A stretch of 64,000 nt of DNA, taken from assembly GCA_021736785.1 (NCBI GenBank), contig JAIPFF010000020.1, forward strand, positions 23,581 through 87,580, written 5' to 3'. The DNA is from Thiohalocapsa sp. Its GTDB lineage: Bacteria > Pseudomonadota > Gammaproteobacteria > Chromatiales > Chromatiaceae. Position numbers and translations under genes: made by a program. The notes beneath the pieces were generated by a model. It did no database searches and was not told the DNA's origin. It saw only the letters and a program-made list of their open reading frames with translations. Shown piece after piece: positions 37,101 through 48,200 of this stretch (position 1 is the stretch's first letter; each line of letters opens with the position of its first letter).

Positions 37101-40100
37101 CGTCGAACAAGACTGTGGCCGCAGTCCGGAAGGCCTCCGCGTCCGCGAAGAGTTTGTCGATGGCCTCTCTATAATCCGGATGCTGCGAGAGTGTCCGCAG
37201 CCGATCGCGTTCCGGCTGGCTCAGGGCACCGACGGTTCCGAGGCGCTTGCCGATGCGGTCGTATCGAAGCCGGGATTCGGCAAGAATGGGGTCCTCGGGT
37301 TCGGCGGTAAACGAAATCCAATGGGTCGCGACGGCTTCTTGTAGGGTCGTGGTGATCTGCTCGGCCAGTTCGGGAGCAAGCACCTGCTCCAGGCTTGCGC
37401 GGGTCGTGGCCACGTCGAGCGCTTCCGGCACCTTCGTGTCGGCGATAACGGCGGCCAGCCCGGTACGCAGTTGCGCCGCCAGCCTCAGGCGCTCCGCTAG
37501 CGTTGCCGGTGCGGTCACCTGGGCTTCACTGGTGCAAAGCGCGGTCAGTTGAGCCAGAGAAAAGCCCGAAGCCCTGACCTGATCGGCGAGAGCAACGAAG
37601 GCGGCCGTTTGGTCGGGGGTACCGAAAGGCTCCAAGCCGGACAACTGCTTGAGCGCGATCAGGTCGGCGATCCGCCAGCGCAGCCCCCGGGCAAGGACGG
37701 TGTAGCGGAACAGCAGGGAGACATTGGCCAGGGTGAGCCTTGCGTTGTTAGTTTCGGTATCTGCCAGCTCGGCATCCGCGCGAATCAGGTCAAGCTCGGC
37801 GGCATTGATGCGGAAGGCCGATAGCAGGGTCGAGGCGTGTTCCGAGAGGCTCTTGTTTGCGCCGCTGGGCAAGAAGGTTCCCCAGAAGATACTTCGTTTG
37901 AATGCCTTGTCGAACTCTCGGGCGGCTCGATTCAGGAACAGCCGCGCATAGAGCGAGTCCTCGCCGTGGGTGTCGATGTCGGCCCAGAGGCTGAACAGAC
38001 GATCCAGCGGCAGAGCGAGTTGCTGCTGTAAGCCCTGCACGGCTGCCAGCTTGTGCAGGAAAGCGGGGGCAATCGCATCTTCATCTTCACCAATGGCGAC
38101 CACGGCAGGCCCGAGGGCGATGGCGGCGCGATCCAGGTCGGTCAGCGACCAACCGAGCTTGCGCCAGAGGCGAATGAACAGCAGCAGCCGCGTGCGGGTG
38201 TTGCTGTCCGGAACCTCCCCGGAGTGGTGCTCAAGCCGGAGGCTGTCCAGATCGCAGCCGTCGGTGTCAGATTTCACCTCCAGCGGATCGTTTGTGCTGA
38301 CCGTCGGGTTGACGAAGCGCGTCGCGAGCAGAGCCAACAGTTCCTCGTACGTTAGGCCGGTGTTTTGCAGGTAGTCACGCACCAGGATGGGCCAGCGGTA
38401 CCAGAGACGGGTCTCGGTGACCGCCCCAACGACATGCTCGACCGTTTCGTTGAGCTGCCCATGCAGTTCGCGGATGTGGAACGACTGGAGCGTGGCCACC
38501 GCATCGAGCTGGGTTCTCGTCAGGATCTCGTAATCCATAGCGGTCAGTCCAAGGCGGTCGGCATCCAATCGCCTTTGTTTGCTTGCCAGATCATCGGGCA
38601 GAAAGAGGCGCATGACCTCATGCCGGCTGCTGCCGAGGTGTTCCAGGTAGACTCGGGCGGTGGCGATGTCACGGTCGAAGGGCAGTGCGATCGGGTGTTT
38701 CGCCGTCTTCAGCTTGTCATACGCATCCTCGATCACATGCTGAGGATTGGCCTTCAACTCGGCAGCTGGCACGCCCTCGGTGTTATTGGCCGCGGACTCA
38801 TCCAACTCTGTATGGGCAACGGCGTATTCCAGCACCTCATTGACCAGATCCACGTAGGGCATCGGTGTCATGGCGTTGTCGCAATTCAGCCGGATGTGGG
38901 CCAGGTCGGGCCGTCGCTGCAACAGGGTCGGTCGATGTTCATCCCCCAGAAACTGCAACAACTCCACGTAGTAGGCCGCCGGTCCGTACAGCGACTGGCA
39001 ATGCTCGCAAGCGCATAGATCCAAGGAGCCGAACAACTGCGCCAGGGTTGGCGAACCAGCCTTGATCTTGCTGTCCAGAGCAGCTTTCCAGTCGAGCGAG
39101 CCGCCACCCATCACGAAAGGCAGGACGTCATGGCGGGCCTGGTAGGTCGAGACGAAGACCTGCTCGGTCAGTGCGGCGATGCGCTCGGCGTTGCGGTATA
39201 TCTGCGCGGTGGTCTCCTCGCCGCCTAATCGGTCTGCGTGCATGGCCAGAAAGGTCTTGCGCGGCATGGCGACGATGCTGTAGGCGGAGTCGATCCTGGC
39301 TTCGCGCAAGGCGCGGATATGGGCTGCCTTAGGGGTCACCTGGAACAACCGCTGCACGCTGGTGAGACTGCGCCGGAGGGTCTGACGCTGCTCATCGGCG
39401 AGGTCAGCGAAGACCTCTTCTTCGTGGGTGGCGAGATAATCGTCGACCCGCTGCTCCTCCAAGCGAAATTCGGGAGATCTGGCGAAGAAGTTCTTCAGGT
39501 CGGGATCAGCGTCCAGTTCAGCGGCGATGAAGTCCGTGGGAAAGGCCGTTTCCAAATCCGCGAGGATCACGCGGGCGTAGTTGTTGCGCCGTTCGTCCTC
39601 GTCGGCACCTGGGATCGCGGCGGGGATGGCCTGGCTGCCGTCAGCCTCCGTGGCGGTCAGGATAAGGGTTCGCCAGTCGTCCAGTTTCAGCCTGGACAGA
39701 TCACGCAGGCTGCTCATCCCGCGCTGCTCGCGCAGACCCTGGAGGACGCGGGTCAGCGGCAGGCTGTCGCGGGTCAGGCGAGTGAGTTGCAGGGTGCGCT
39801 GGAGGGACTCGACGATGCCTCCCCGCGCGAACGCCGGGTCTTCGCGCAGGCCCTGCCAGAAGTCGGCGATGTCGCCCTCATGCCGGCGGTATCGCTCGAT
39901 GAAGGCGGTTTGCAGTTCCGGTGCGGCTAGCGCCGGATCGGTCGCCAGTAAGTTGTAGAGGCGCATCTGGCTCGCCTCGAAGCGGAACGATGGATGCTGA
40001 CGCACCGGCTGATCTAGGCCGAGCAGGTCAGCGACGGTGGTGGTGGTCGACAGGGTTTCGATCTGTTCGGCCAGGCTGCGGGTCAGGCCGCGACCAGAGG

Positions 40101-41373
40101 CTGTCGCCGTGGCGGTCTGGTCGCGCATGAAGCTGCGCAGATCCTGGTCGGCCTGAGCCGTCAGGTCGATCTCCGGCATGGTCTGGGCGAACGCGGACAG
40201 TGCGCCATGGCCCTGATCGCTCAGTGCGGCGGCGAGGCGGCTACGCAGGAGCTCGTTCAGACCGGCTTGCAGGTGGGCGGCGGTTCGGTCACCTATGGTC
40301 AGGGCGGCCCGCACCGGCGTGTCGAGTTGTTCCAGACGCAGGGGCGTGACCGGGCCACCGGGTTGAGGCGTGGCCTGAGCGACGAGGGCCTGCCAGCGCC
40401 GAAAGATCGCAGCCAGTTCCGATTGGAGTGAACGAGGAACCTGGTTCGCCTCGATGGCGGCCTCAATCGCGCTGCGCAGCGTCGCGGACGGCAAGACCAG
40501 CAAGGGTGCCAAGGCCGTCGGGTAGCCCTGGCGGGCCAGGCAGTAGAAGAAGGCCGCAGGCAAGCCGGTCTCGGTGGCGAGGCGGTGACTGGTGGCGAAG
40601 AAGCCAAGGTGTTGGGCGTCGAGACCCGTCTCCCCGGTGAGAAAAGCAACATCCTCCGAGGTCAATTCGGCCAGCGGTACGCCGTCCAGCAATGGCGCCA
40701 GTTCGCTGTCGATGCGCTCGAACTCCGAGGCAGGCCGCAGCAGGTCTTCAGCGATGATCAGATCGACGGTGGCCGATTCCGGAGCATTGAAGAGGATCTC
40801 GGATGCTGCCAGAACGCCACCGTCCGGGCCGCGGACCCGGACGATCAGATCGGCCCGGCCTTTCTCGGCCCGCTGAAACTGCCGCGCTGAATAGCGAATG
40901 TGATAGTCGCCATTGCGTTCGGCTTGCGCCTCACCCAGCGCCTGCTCACGGCGCAGGTCACGGTCCACCGCCACCACCTTCAGCCCGACCGCTGGTGATC
41001 CATCGGCCAGGCTCACCCGACCCCGCACCTCGAAGACCGGCTGCTCCGGGTTTGGATCTTCCGGGCGTGGCTCTTCCCGCAGCAGGCCGAGTTCGGTGAG
41101 CAAGGCGTTGAGTGCGGCAGCGGTGCGCGCACCAACCACGCCATCCGGACGCAAGCGTCTCTCCTCCTGAAAATGCTGCACGAACTGGCTGGTGGCCCTG
41201 CCGTAGCTTTGGCTCTCCCGCTCGCGACTCAGCGCGAGCAGGAGTTGCCTGGCATCCGGCGGATTGGTTACGAGCAGGGCCTCCCGGTTGACGAGTTCCA
41301 GCAGCGCGTTCTGAAGATCGGCGACCGCAGCGCCGCTATCGCCTTGATTCAAAGGAAACGTGATCTTGTTCAT
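31144..41373 (-). CDS. Tc toxin subunit TcA-like protein
   Basis: 3409 aa as a single chain, longer than usual TcA (about 2500). Start ATG 41373 follows GGGGGA. Residues about 5-100 are a peptidoglycan-binding-like domain (GDSGAAVADLQNAL). Residues about 115-225 are carboxypeptidase-regulatory-like. The TcA shell region includes LDLCACEHCQSLYGPAAYY (VRP1-type). A PA14-like domain lies near 1525-1655 (GLTATWYN, GRFYQLRLEA). The neuraminidase-like region begins near 1940 (FLYPENWIEPELRDDKSPF). The C-terminal ~700 residues form the helical pore and the TcB-binding domain. TcA pentamers bind host cells and form the injection channel for the TcB-TcC cocoon. It is 43 bp downstream of the TcB-TcC gene. 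Target host unknown. Confidence 0.88.
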   Translation of the reverse strand: MNKITFPLNQGDSGAAVADLQNALLELVNREALLVTNPPDARQLLLALSRERESQSYGRATSQFVQHFQEERRLRPDGVVGARTAAALNALLTELGLLREEPRPEDPNPEQPVFEVRGRVSLADGSPAVGLKVVAVDRDLRREQALGEAQAERNGDYHIRYSARQFQRAEKGRADLIVRVRGPDGGVLAASEILFNAPESATVDLIIAEDLLRPASEFERIDSELAPLLDGVPLAELTSEDVAFLTGETGLDAQHLGFFATSHRLATETGLPAAFFYCLARQGYPTALAPLLVLPSATLRSAIEAAIEANQVPRSLQSELAAIFRRWQALVAQATPQPGGPVTPLRLEQLDTPVRAALTIGDRTAAHLQAGLNELLRSRLAAALSDQGHGALSAFAQTMPEIDLTAQADQDLRSFMRDQTATATASGRGLTRSLAEQIETLSTTTTVADLLGLDQPVRQHPSFRFEASQMRLYNLLATDPALAAPELQTAFIERYRRHEGDIADFWQGLREDPAFARGGIVESLQRTLQLTRLTRDSLPLTRVLQGLREQRGMSSLRDLSRLKLDDWRTLILTATEADGSQAIPAAIPGADEDERRNNYARVILADLETAFPTDFIAAELDADPDLKNFFARSPEFRLEEQRVDDYLATHEEEVFADLADEQRQTLRRSLTSVQRLFQVTPKAAHIRALREARIDSAYSIVAMPRKTFLAMHADRLGGEETTAQIYRNAERIAALTEQVFVSTYQARHDVLPFVMGGGSLDWKAALDSKIKAGSPTLAQLFGSLDLCACEHCQSLYGPAAYYVELLQFLGDEHRPTLLQRRPDLAHIRLNCDNAMTPMPYVDLVNEVLEYAVAHTELDESAANNTEGVPAAELKANPQHVIEDAYDKLKTAKHPIALPFDRDIATARVYLEHLGSSRHEVMRLFLPDDLASKQRRLDADRLGLTAMDYEILTRTQLDAVATLQSFHIRELHGQLNETVEHVVGAVTETRLWYRWPILVRDYLQNTGLTYEELLALLATRFVNPTVSTNDPLEVKSDTDGCDLDSLRLEHHSGEVPDSNTRTRLLLFIRLWRKLGWSLTDLDRAAIALGPAVVAIGEDEDAIAPAFLHKLAAVQGLQQQLALPLDRLFSLWADIDTHGEDSLYARLFLNRAAREFDKAFKRSIFWGTFLPSGANKSLSEHASTLLSAFRINAAELDLIRADAELADTETNNARLTLANVSLLFRYTVLARGLRWRIADLIALKQLSGLEPFGTPDQTAAFVALADQVRASGFSLAQLTALCTSEAQVTAPATLAERLRLAAQLRTGLAAVIADTKVPEALDVATTRASLEQVLAPELAEQITTTLQEAVATHWISFTAEPEDPILAESRLRYDRIGKRLGTVGALSQPERDRLRTLSQHPDYREAIDKLFADAEAFRTAATVLFDESFDSLLDSIIEPLLSPPDLTPEHAPDPDVLNDKCALLLHQLLPFLCDRLSRRLVTQTLAEALTLEPATVQALLERDQLLAGLLDTPAGVADMPGFLDLAAPGLTATWYNAPNLQGSGEPATVPAPHHDSTDPEHPSPIPPTARSASWEARLLAPSSEEYRFTLTGNIAARLTLDGEPVDLLASDPIRLEAGRFYQLRLEAAQLDPATASLGLFWQSPTTPRALLPAEQLYPRTESDCFVVAMTHLQRAALLIVGCKLSTDELDYLASADFQSTITAVPSDGPQAIFKRWRRIQDYVSLRDRLPRSEIRLIDLFTTAARASTSSAAELTDELIEQLRAVTGWTSELVPTAWLRQPPLGVNPESLRDDRQLRRLEPCVALARRIGIALADLGEWAHGAPAQQIKDSVRAKYDDAAWYSIAGPLNDRLRAKSRDALLAYLLHQPFATSRRIVTPNDLYAHLLIDMEMSPCMMTSRLKQAIASVQLFVQRSLMNLEPEVSPETLDDDQWAWMSRYRVWEANRKVFLYPENWIEPELRDDKSPFFRELEAELLQNDLTPEYVETLFLNYLKKLDEVARLDICGMYWEGERDGRPRGEGIWHVFGRTFSAPHKYFYRRWLEGEMGSGTWTAWEPLNLNIESDPVDGGVHLIPVVFARRLYLFWPVFTEKPESNNSQDQPKIYWEIQFAWSERWGDRWLATNQTKKGLRAPAINAREYAFFSDTSGSKLLISCYLDNGGYLYRLATFEFSADLIKCAFVVSSTYHETTFPGPAFSAVDFMGYRRVFLDNNIPASLAFQQKILYGDSGAWRLLTTNNQEHLNSRASQRFCFSTDKDNFFILPVVECFAMPSTTDQTIDLPPDYKIDLRIPEKRLDRDDWLDPRINAPIFANTAITAIRSGPLPSGSVGVRNVGSLGIAKEMETLPHLEAVAPQTISFEKLRFESHYHPRVSKFIEALSRDGITGLLTLKNQQSASPQFSFAVRYRPNDAIVARPHPVFGEVDFEPDGAYSVYNWELFFHIPLLIAIRLMQDQRFAEARTWFHYIFNPTSSDKTKDPDKPWQRYWNLVKFRETEPERIAALLRTLSDDSKDPEVQKQREVLLEQIADWRKNPFQPHRLARLRLQAYQKSVVMKYIDNLIQWGDRLFGQDTIESINEASQLYLLAQNILGPRPAQIPRQGKVEEQTYAALLKEGIDASGNALVPLEDALPPPTLGLVGRLELTTPALSSGGKPILSELIAAVSYAPPWQKLIQLAGLLQDADAARQTLYFCIPQNDNLLGYWDRVADRLFKIRHCMNIEGVERELPLYEPPIDPALLVQAAAKGIDIGSVLDDLNAPLSVYRFEYLLPKALELCAEVKALGGLLLSVLEKRDAEALSNLRASHEVTLLKLVRETKLKQKEEAVQNKLALEKTRAVTAAREGFYAERVKETEENRRLPEESGQLAHLEAAQDYQEKSQMVDMLGGMLGYMPNFTVGASGCPPCPDVQTTWGSSNLMSALGMVSRAFSMDASRQSFYASRDSILGQWTRRAEDWALQHRLAEKELEQIDAQITAADIRIQIAERELATHDRQMEQATAVEEFLRDKFTNQDLYAWMKGRIGGIFFQSYKLAYDQAKRAEKALRYEHGLASTNHIKFGYWDSLRQGLLAGEQLHHDLKRLEQAHLDQNRRHYELTRHISLLQLDPLALIALRTTGRCTFALPEALFDMDCPGHYFRRIKTVAVSVPCVTGPYASVNCTLTLLKSSVRTSATVNGIGYEREEDGDDPRFRDDFGSLQSIVTSSAQNDSGLFEPNLRDERYLPFEGAGAISEWRLELPNEYRQFDYQTISDVILHLHYTAREGGDTLREDAAAYVGGQIEKAAAAGSVRFLSMRHDFPSEWARFKAVPMNNEHTEAALSISLKEEHYPFWARAVRQKCIQEVWIYAVPEEMPLTINARLAVKDSGAILASLQTLGHRFGNLLGAAFDDPAPPALGQWTLFLDDQSIDDLWLAIKWRSGP

Positions 41374-41416
41374 TGGTGTCCCCCTTCAGGGGCGGCGGGG
41401 GCCGTCCGTGGAGTGT

Positions 41417-42228
41417 CTATTCATCTGTTGTCGACTTGTTCTTTGGAAAGAGAAAAGGATGCAGCCAGGTTGAGCTAAAAACGTTAAACGCTGATGTTAT
41501 CCCTGCGTGAGGCTCAACAGGGGCAACGCCAAAGCCGGTGCCAAAAGAAAACTTCCTTGTATGATAAGTTGGCCGTAGGGTTTGAAAGTCAATACCACGC
41601 CCTGCATCAAGATTTACAACGACTCCCTCCCCGGCACCTAAGCCAGCGTAACCTTCAAATCCTGTAAGCTCGTCAACGCTCTCAGGATTGGCTAACTCTA
41701 TCGTCGCCAAATACGAAACACTTATGTCGGGAGATACGGAACTAGAGGTTGCGAGATTCAACGCCGACTCGATTGGTGGCGTTGATTCGATATTGTATAA
41801 CAGCGCGGCGTTCGGGTTGACCGAGCCGCAAACCAAGCAGCACGCATTGAACTCGAAACCCAGCTGAACACTCCTCCGAGGTGGAACTGCAACTATTGAT
41901 TCAACGGGGCGAACTAGAAAACGATCCGCCCAGCTATCCACGAACGAGTGCAAGTATGAACGTTGACTTTTTCGCGAGTTTTGGTCAGGGGGATAGCTGC
42001 TTTCATTGACCCCTAAAGCAGTGCTATCAGGGTCGCTGGTCTTGTGCGGCATTGCTTCCTCGTGATCTCCATCTAAAGACTCTTGGGATTGAATCTTTAC
42101 CTGTGCCTTGTCTGAAGCCTCCTTATCCCCAGCTGCTTGTACTTCGTATTCTTCTACCGACATTCCTACATACAGCGGATCAGCTATAAGCGCGGTGAAC
42201 TCCTCATCGGTTAGCTCTGGCTGAGTAC
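41417..42228 (-). other. Variable C-terminal toxin region of the Tc/Rhs fusion
   Basis: The 270 residues after the DPNG core end have no recognised toxin domain. The first half is acidic and polar, likely linker; the second half contains GFEFNACCLVCGSVNPN, GYAGLGAGEGVVVNLDAG and FSFGTGFGVAP, with many glycines and alternating hydrophobic residues suggesting beta structure. Base composition is visibly richer in A+T than the Rhs core, as expected for a swapped toxin cassette. Confidence 0.6.
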
Positions 42229-45200
42229 CATTGGGATCGGTCTGAGTCAGAGGGTTCATCACATAGCTGTACAGATTGCCTTCCTTGTTGGCAAGTAGAG
42301 TATCGCAACTCGCCCATCTGCTTAGCCACGCTGAATAATATCTCGCCCAATGGTAATTTAGACCCGTTTCCTCATCCCGCTCCTTCCCCGTATACCGATA
42401 CCGCTTCAAACTAACCTCCGCCAAGCTCCGCACCGCCTGAAACGCCGTCGTCCCATAGGGGTGATACTCCTCATAAGACATCAACGCCCCATCCTGATCC
42501 AATTCCAAGCTGGCCGAGCCAAGGTGATCCCCTAGTTGATACCGAATCACCGGCACACCTAATTCATTGGCGCTCTCCGCGCCAAACGTTGTGGTCTCCA
42601 CCAAGGAAAGGCGCTGCTTGCCGTCCATTACATGCAGGCTCTCGCGCTCCTTATTGGAATTGACGCCATCCCCTTCATACTCGCGATAGGTCTCAAACCC
42701 ACCGAGATAGATCCGTTCCTTCATCCGGGTCGCCATTCCTTCACCATTCGCCTGCCGCTCCGTCACCTTACGCATCCGCGCGCCGGCAGCGTCATAGACG
42801 TAATAGGTGATCTCCGGCGTACCACCGTTACTGACCACCTGCCGAGACGATGCTGAGAGCTGATCCTTGAAGTCCCATCGCATCACGGGGAGATGCGGCA
42901 TGCGGGTCATATTGCCGTGGGCGTCGTGCTGGTAGGACTCGGTGATCGGCTGGGAGCTGTTGGGATGGAGGATGGTGCCGCTGAGGCGGTTGCTGATCGC
43001 CGGCGCCCCTTCTTCTTTCACCAGACTCTCTTCGTCGTAGACGTAGCTGCGCCGCCAGCTGCCGTTGTTCGCGTGGTGAATGAACTGGTCGAAATTGCCC
43101 ACCGCGTCGTAGACATAGCGCTCGGTGTAGTTGCGCAGGGCCTGCACATCGTTGGGCGAGGTGCCGATCCCGGCAAAGGGATAGTCCCGGCAATTGCCGT
43201 TGGGGCAGTCGTGCTGGAAGGTAGATTGACCGATGTGCTCGCGGCCGCTGGCCTGGATCAGGCGGTCGACGGCGTCGTAGGTATAAATAGAAACCGGCTC
43301 GACGGGCTGGTTCGCGTACTGGACGGTCCGCAATGCCGCTTCGGCGATGCGGGTGATGTTCCCGGCTGGATCGTAGGTGTAGCGCAGATCTTGGACGCGG
43401 CTCGGGTTGCAGAAGAGCGCATTCGCGAGGCCGTTTTGGCCTGGGCTGCGCGTGGTTCGCAGATTGGTCAGCCGGAAGGTCAGCGGATCGTAGCTGTAGG
43501 TGGTCACGGCACCGTTCCCGTAGGCGATACGGGTGCGCTGGCCCTTGGCGTCGTAGTCGATGTCGGTGACGGTGCGCGGGTCGGCGGTGTCCGGGGAGAG
43601 CAGACCATCGGGCTCCGTGGCCCGCTGGTTCCATACGTCGATGCGCTCGAGCAGTCCGGCCTCGTTGAACCCGTGGCGGGTGACGTTGCAGAGGGTGCCT
43701 TCTTGGTCGCTGTGCGGGGCGACGGACTGGATCGGCCGGCTCAGGGCGTCGTACCAGGTGTGGCTGTCGAAGCACTCGTCTTCCAGCGGCTCTTGATCCT
43801 GCCAATCGGAGGTCTTCTTGTACTCCCGGCGCAGTTGGCGCCGGCCTTCGAGGAGGTTGCCTTTGAAGTCGTAACTCAGGCTGGTGATGACGCCGGCGTC
43901 GTCTAAGACCTGGTAGACCTGGCCGCGGTGATCGGTCTGCTCGGGGTTGGGCAGGGTTTCGCCATAGACGGTCTGCTCCGCCTGGATCTCCTCCCGGCCG
44001 TGGCTCTCGATGAATGCCGGGCTGCTGACGAAGAGGCCGGTGGGGCGGCGCAGTTGGTCGTATTCGAGCCGGCGGTTGAAGCCGCGGCTGTCCCAGGCGC
44101 GGATGGGATTGCCGGCGATGTCGTTCAGCATCCAGCGGAAGCCGGCCTCCATGCTGGCCTGGTGGATGCGGTTGCCGAGCAGGTCATAGGCGTAGCGCAT
44201 GACGCCCCGATCCTTGGCGTCGACGACCGCGCGCTGATTGCCCTCGATGTCGAGCTCGACACGGGTGGCGAAGGCGGCCTCGGTCCCGTCCAGCGGGTGG
44301 TCGGGGCAGTGGACCCGGTTGCGGGCGATAGTCAGGAAGGGTCGGCCGAGGGCGTCGAGATGGGCGGTGCCGGGCGTGTCGGCGTGGGCGGCGGCATGGT
44401 GGCCGGCCTTCACCTCGGCGTTGCGCAGGGCGTCGTCCGGGTAGCAGTCGCTAAGCCGGGCAGCATGGGCCGGGTCGGTACGCAGGTCGTACCAGAGTGG
44501 CAGGTAGTCCTGCTCGGCGAGTCTGGGCGTGTCGTCCGGCTGGATGAAGAAGCCCTTGACGTCGACGTCCGTGCGAGGGTTGATGCCGACGGTGTCGCTG
44601 ACGTCCCAGGTGTCCTGTCGCCACGCATCGAAGACGACCTTCTCCCAGCAGTGGTTGGGGTGCAGGGTCGCGACCACACGGCCGAGGGGGTCGTAGAAGA
44701 GGATCGGGCTGACGCCGGCGCGGACGCCGAGCTCGAAGCCGTGGGTCGGGCTGAAGAAGGCCTCGTATTGGCGGACCGGCTTGCCCTTGTTGTTGAAGAT
44801 GGTCCAGCCGCTTGCGACCCAGCGCGGGGCTATGTCCTCGTCTGTCATGACCACCCGGCCGCAGGCATCGTGCAGGACCTGACCGTCGGCATGTCGCTGC
44901 GGGACGGGGCCGGGCTCGGCCTGGGCCTTCTTCTGGATCTCGCGGCCGAAGCCGTCGGAATAGCTGAAGGCGTGCTGAATGCGGGGCTGCTCGTTCGGCC
45001 CGAGGTCCGCGACATGGGTCTCGCGGGCGAGGCTATAGACGACCGGTGGCGCGGGCTGCGGCTGGTCCTTGGTGCGCTGGTAGGCGAAGAGGTCATAGAC
45101 CAGCCGGGTGCTGGCCTGGCCGAGGATCGCGGTCGGATTGTCGAGCGGGTTGGCCAGGTGGGCGGCGATGTCAGTCTCGTCGAGGTCCGGCTCGAAGCCC

Positions 45201-48200
45201 TCCAGCGAGTCGCCCTCGACCGGTGCCGGCGCGGCCTTGCCCATGACCGCGGTGCCGACGACCAGGCCGAGGGTGTCGAAGGCGACCTGGCTGCGGTTGC
45301 CGTTCGGGTCGGTGACCAGCCGGGGCTGGAGCACGCGGTAGTCATGGGCCGCTCTGAAATGGTTGCCGAGCGGGTCGCGGGTCTCGGTGACCAGCAGGTC
45401 GTTGCTGTCGTAGCCGACGACCTGCTCGGTGCTCCACGCCGGGGTATGGAAGGGATCGCGGAAGCGGTGCGGCAGGAAGACGTGCGCTCGGGCGTAGGCC
45501 AGCTCTGCGACGGCCGTGTCCGTGCCGTCTGGCGAGTAGAAGATGCGCCCGGACGGCAGCCACCAGCAGCCGTCGCCGTCCAGGTCCAGGTAGCCGCCCC
45601 GATCGGCGGGCTCGGCGCTGGTGGGATCGGCGGGCAGCGGCAGGACGGCCGCGGGGTTGGGCACTAGGGGCTCGTCCTCGTCAGCCCCTTCAAGGCGACG
45701 CTGGTAGACGGCATCGAGCAGTCCGGGCGTGAATGCGAGCTTGTAGGTCTCGCCGGGCAAGGCCAGCGACTCCAGCCTGCCCAGGGGCAGCAGGGCGGTG
45801 GGGTCGTCGTCGGGCGTACTGGGCTCGTTGACACCGGAGCCGAGATCGTCCGGGCGGTAGTGGATGCGAACCGACTCGATCAGGCGGCGCCAGCTCTGGT
45901 CGGGGTTCGCCTCGCCGGCCTCGATGGCGTCCTTGGCGGCTTGGAAGTCCAGGTCTGCGTAGGCGATGTCGTGGGCGCCGTCGGCTGCCTCAGCAATCCG
46001 GTCTGCGATCTCGTCGAGGCTGAAGCGACGGATCGCGTCGTTGGGGGGCGAGCGGTCCTGCTCGGCCTTGCGCAGCTCGTAGGTGCGCGTTTGGCACGGC
46101 AGCGGCGTGCGGTAGGCGCCGGGATCGTCCGGCGGTGGTTGGATCACGCCCGCCACCGCCGGCTCACCGACGGCATTGGTCACCTGGTTTTCCGTGTAGG
46201 TGATGTGGATCAGGCATTGCCGGTCCCAATCGTCTTGTCTGAGCCCGCTCTTGGCCGGGTTTGGGTCATCGAGGTCGGACTTGGCCGGGTTGTCCGCAAG
46301 GCTGGATGTTCCGTCGTCGTTGATGACGCGGATCTTCTCGGCGCGGCCGCAGCCGATGGCGGCCTCCTTCAGGACGTTGCCGTAGTCGTCGACCTCCAGC
46401 GTCAGGGCCTGGGTGATGCGGGGATCATCCGGGTTGCGCTCGCTGTGAGAACTGATGGCCTCGCGGGGATGGGTGAAGAAGACGGCATATTGGTTCTCGC
46501 CCGTGGGCTGCAGCCGGCGGACGCTGAAGTTCTGCTCGGTGACGCTGTAGGGGTGTGGGGCCTTCGCGGTGCCATCCTTCCCATAGACCTCTTGGCGCAG
46601 CATCGAGCCCTTGAGCGCGCGGCAGGCTTGACGCTCCTCGTCGCCGCTCAGGCCATTCGGCAGCAGCGTGTCCGGCAGCAGCGCATCGGCGATGAAGGTG
46701 TCGAGGTTCGCCTGATACTGGGCGGCGTCTGGTGTCGGCGCCCCGTGGTAGTCGCGTGCGTGCTGGCGGCTGATGTGCTCGCGGTCCAGATAGGCGCCGG
46801 TGTGGAACCAGGTCTTGATGTGCACCGGCGGGACATAGGAGGCGGCATCCAGGTTGCTGGCCTCTGCCGGCGTGGCGGTGCAATCGGCCGGCACGCCACC
46901 GGCCAGAGCGCCGATCTCCTCGGTGTCCCACTGCTCCACCATGCCGAAGCCACGAAACTCGCGCTCTTCGCCGTCGAAGTAGCCGTGGTGGTAGGCGTAG
47001 CGGCTGACGAAGCGATTGTGGCTGATATGGTCGAGGGTCTCGACCTGCTCGACCACATGGACCGGGAACGGCAGGCGGGTGATCCAGGGCCGACCGTCGC
47101 GCCGATCCTGGAGATAGAACTTGGTCGAGGGGGCGTAGCGGACGCAGGTCTCGGCGCCCAGATTGTTGCTGGCCTTGATCAGCAGGTGCGGCTTCTGTCC
47201 GCCCATGAGATCCACATAGCGCATCTGGCGCCCGCTATCGGCTGGCAGCGGCGATGACCAGGTGAGGCAGGCGGTGCCGTTGCCGAGCAGGTCGGCGACG
47301 GCGATGTTGACCAGGTTGTCGACGCGCGGACTGGCCATAAGGGGTTGCGGCTGGCTCCAGGCGTTGCCGGACTGGTTGAAGTAGAGGCGCACGCCGTCGC
47401 GGTGCAGGTAGAGGATGTCGGTGGTGCCGCTGCCGTCGATGTCGGCCAGACGGATGCGTCGCTGATCGAACTGGTCGGGCTGGTCGAACCATGGCGCTTG
47501 GTCCATGGTGACCTTGGCGCCGAATCGGCCGTGGCCCAGGTTGGGCCAGTAGCAGACCTCGCCATTGCGGATGCGGGCCAGGTCCGTGAGGCCGTCGCCG
47601 CTGAGGTCGGCGAGATAGACCGACTGGCTGGCGTCGGCGAAGATGAGACGCGGGCCTTTCTCCTCGTCGAGCGCCTGGCGCACGCGCCGGGCGGGGCCGA
47701 AGCCGGCTTCGGCCAGCGATGCGTGCCAGACGAAGGCGTCGTCCTCGCTGATCAGAATGTCCGCATGGCCGTCGCCGTCGAGGTCGATGAACCTGAGCTT
47801 GGGGTCGCGGGTGTCGAGGTTGAGCCGGTTGGTGAATGGGCGGAACGGCTGCCATCCTTCGGCATCGTCGTGCTCGTAGAGTCCGGGCATGGGACCGTCG
47901 AGGACGACAAGGTCCGGCTGGCCGTCGCCGGCGAGATCCATGAACCGGGCCTGGCCGCCAGCGAGGGCCAGGTTCGGCTTGATCGGAACCGTCTCGACCG
48001 GCCCGAGCCCGACACGCCCATTGGCGATCGGACTCAGATTGCGCCGGTAGTGCCACGCACCGCTTTGCTCGGTCAGGATGCCGGGGATGCCCTCGCCGTG
48101 CAGGTCGGTCCACTGGTAGAGGTTGCCGTCGACGCCGATCGGGAGATGCTCGAGGCTGGCCGGGTCGATGGTCTCGACCTTGTCTTGCACGATCGGCTGG

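Noticed and set aside
31144..41373. TcA as a peptidoglycan hydrolase because of its N-terminal domain
   Set aside because: Only about 90 residues look peptidoglycan-binding; the rest matches TcA shell, neuraminidase-like and pore regions.
42893..45667. Long plus-strand ORFs (337 and 579 aa)
   Set aside because: Antisense to Rhs/TcC repeats; compositional artefacts of high GC.
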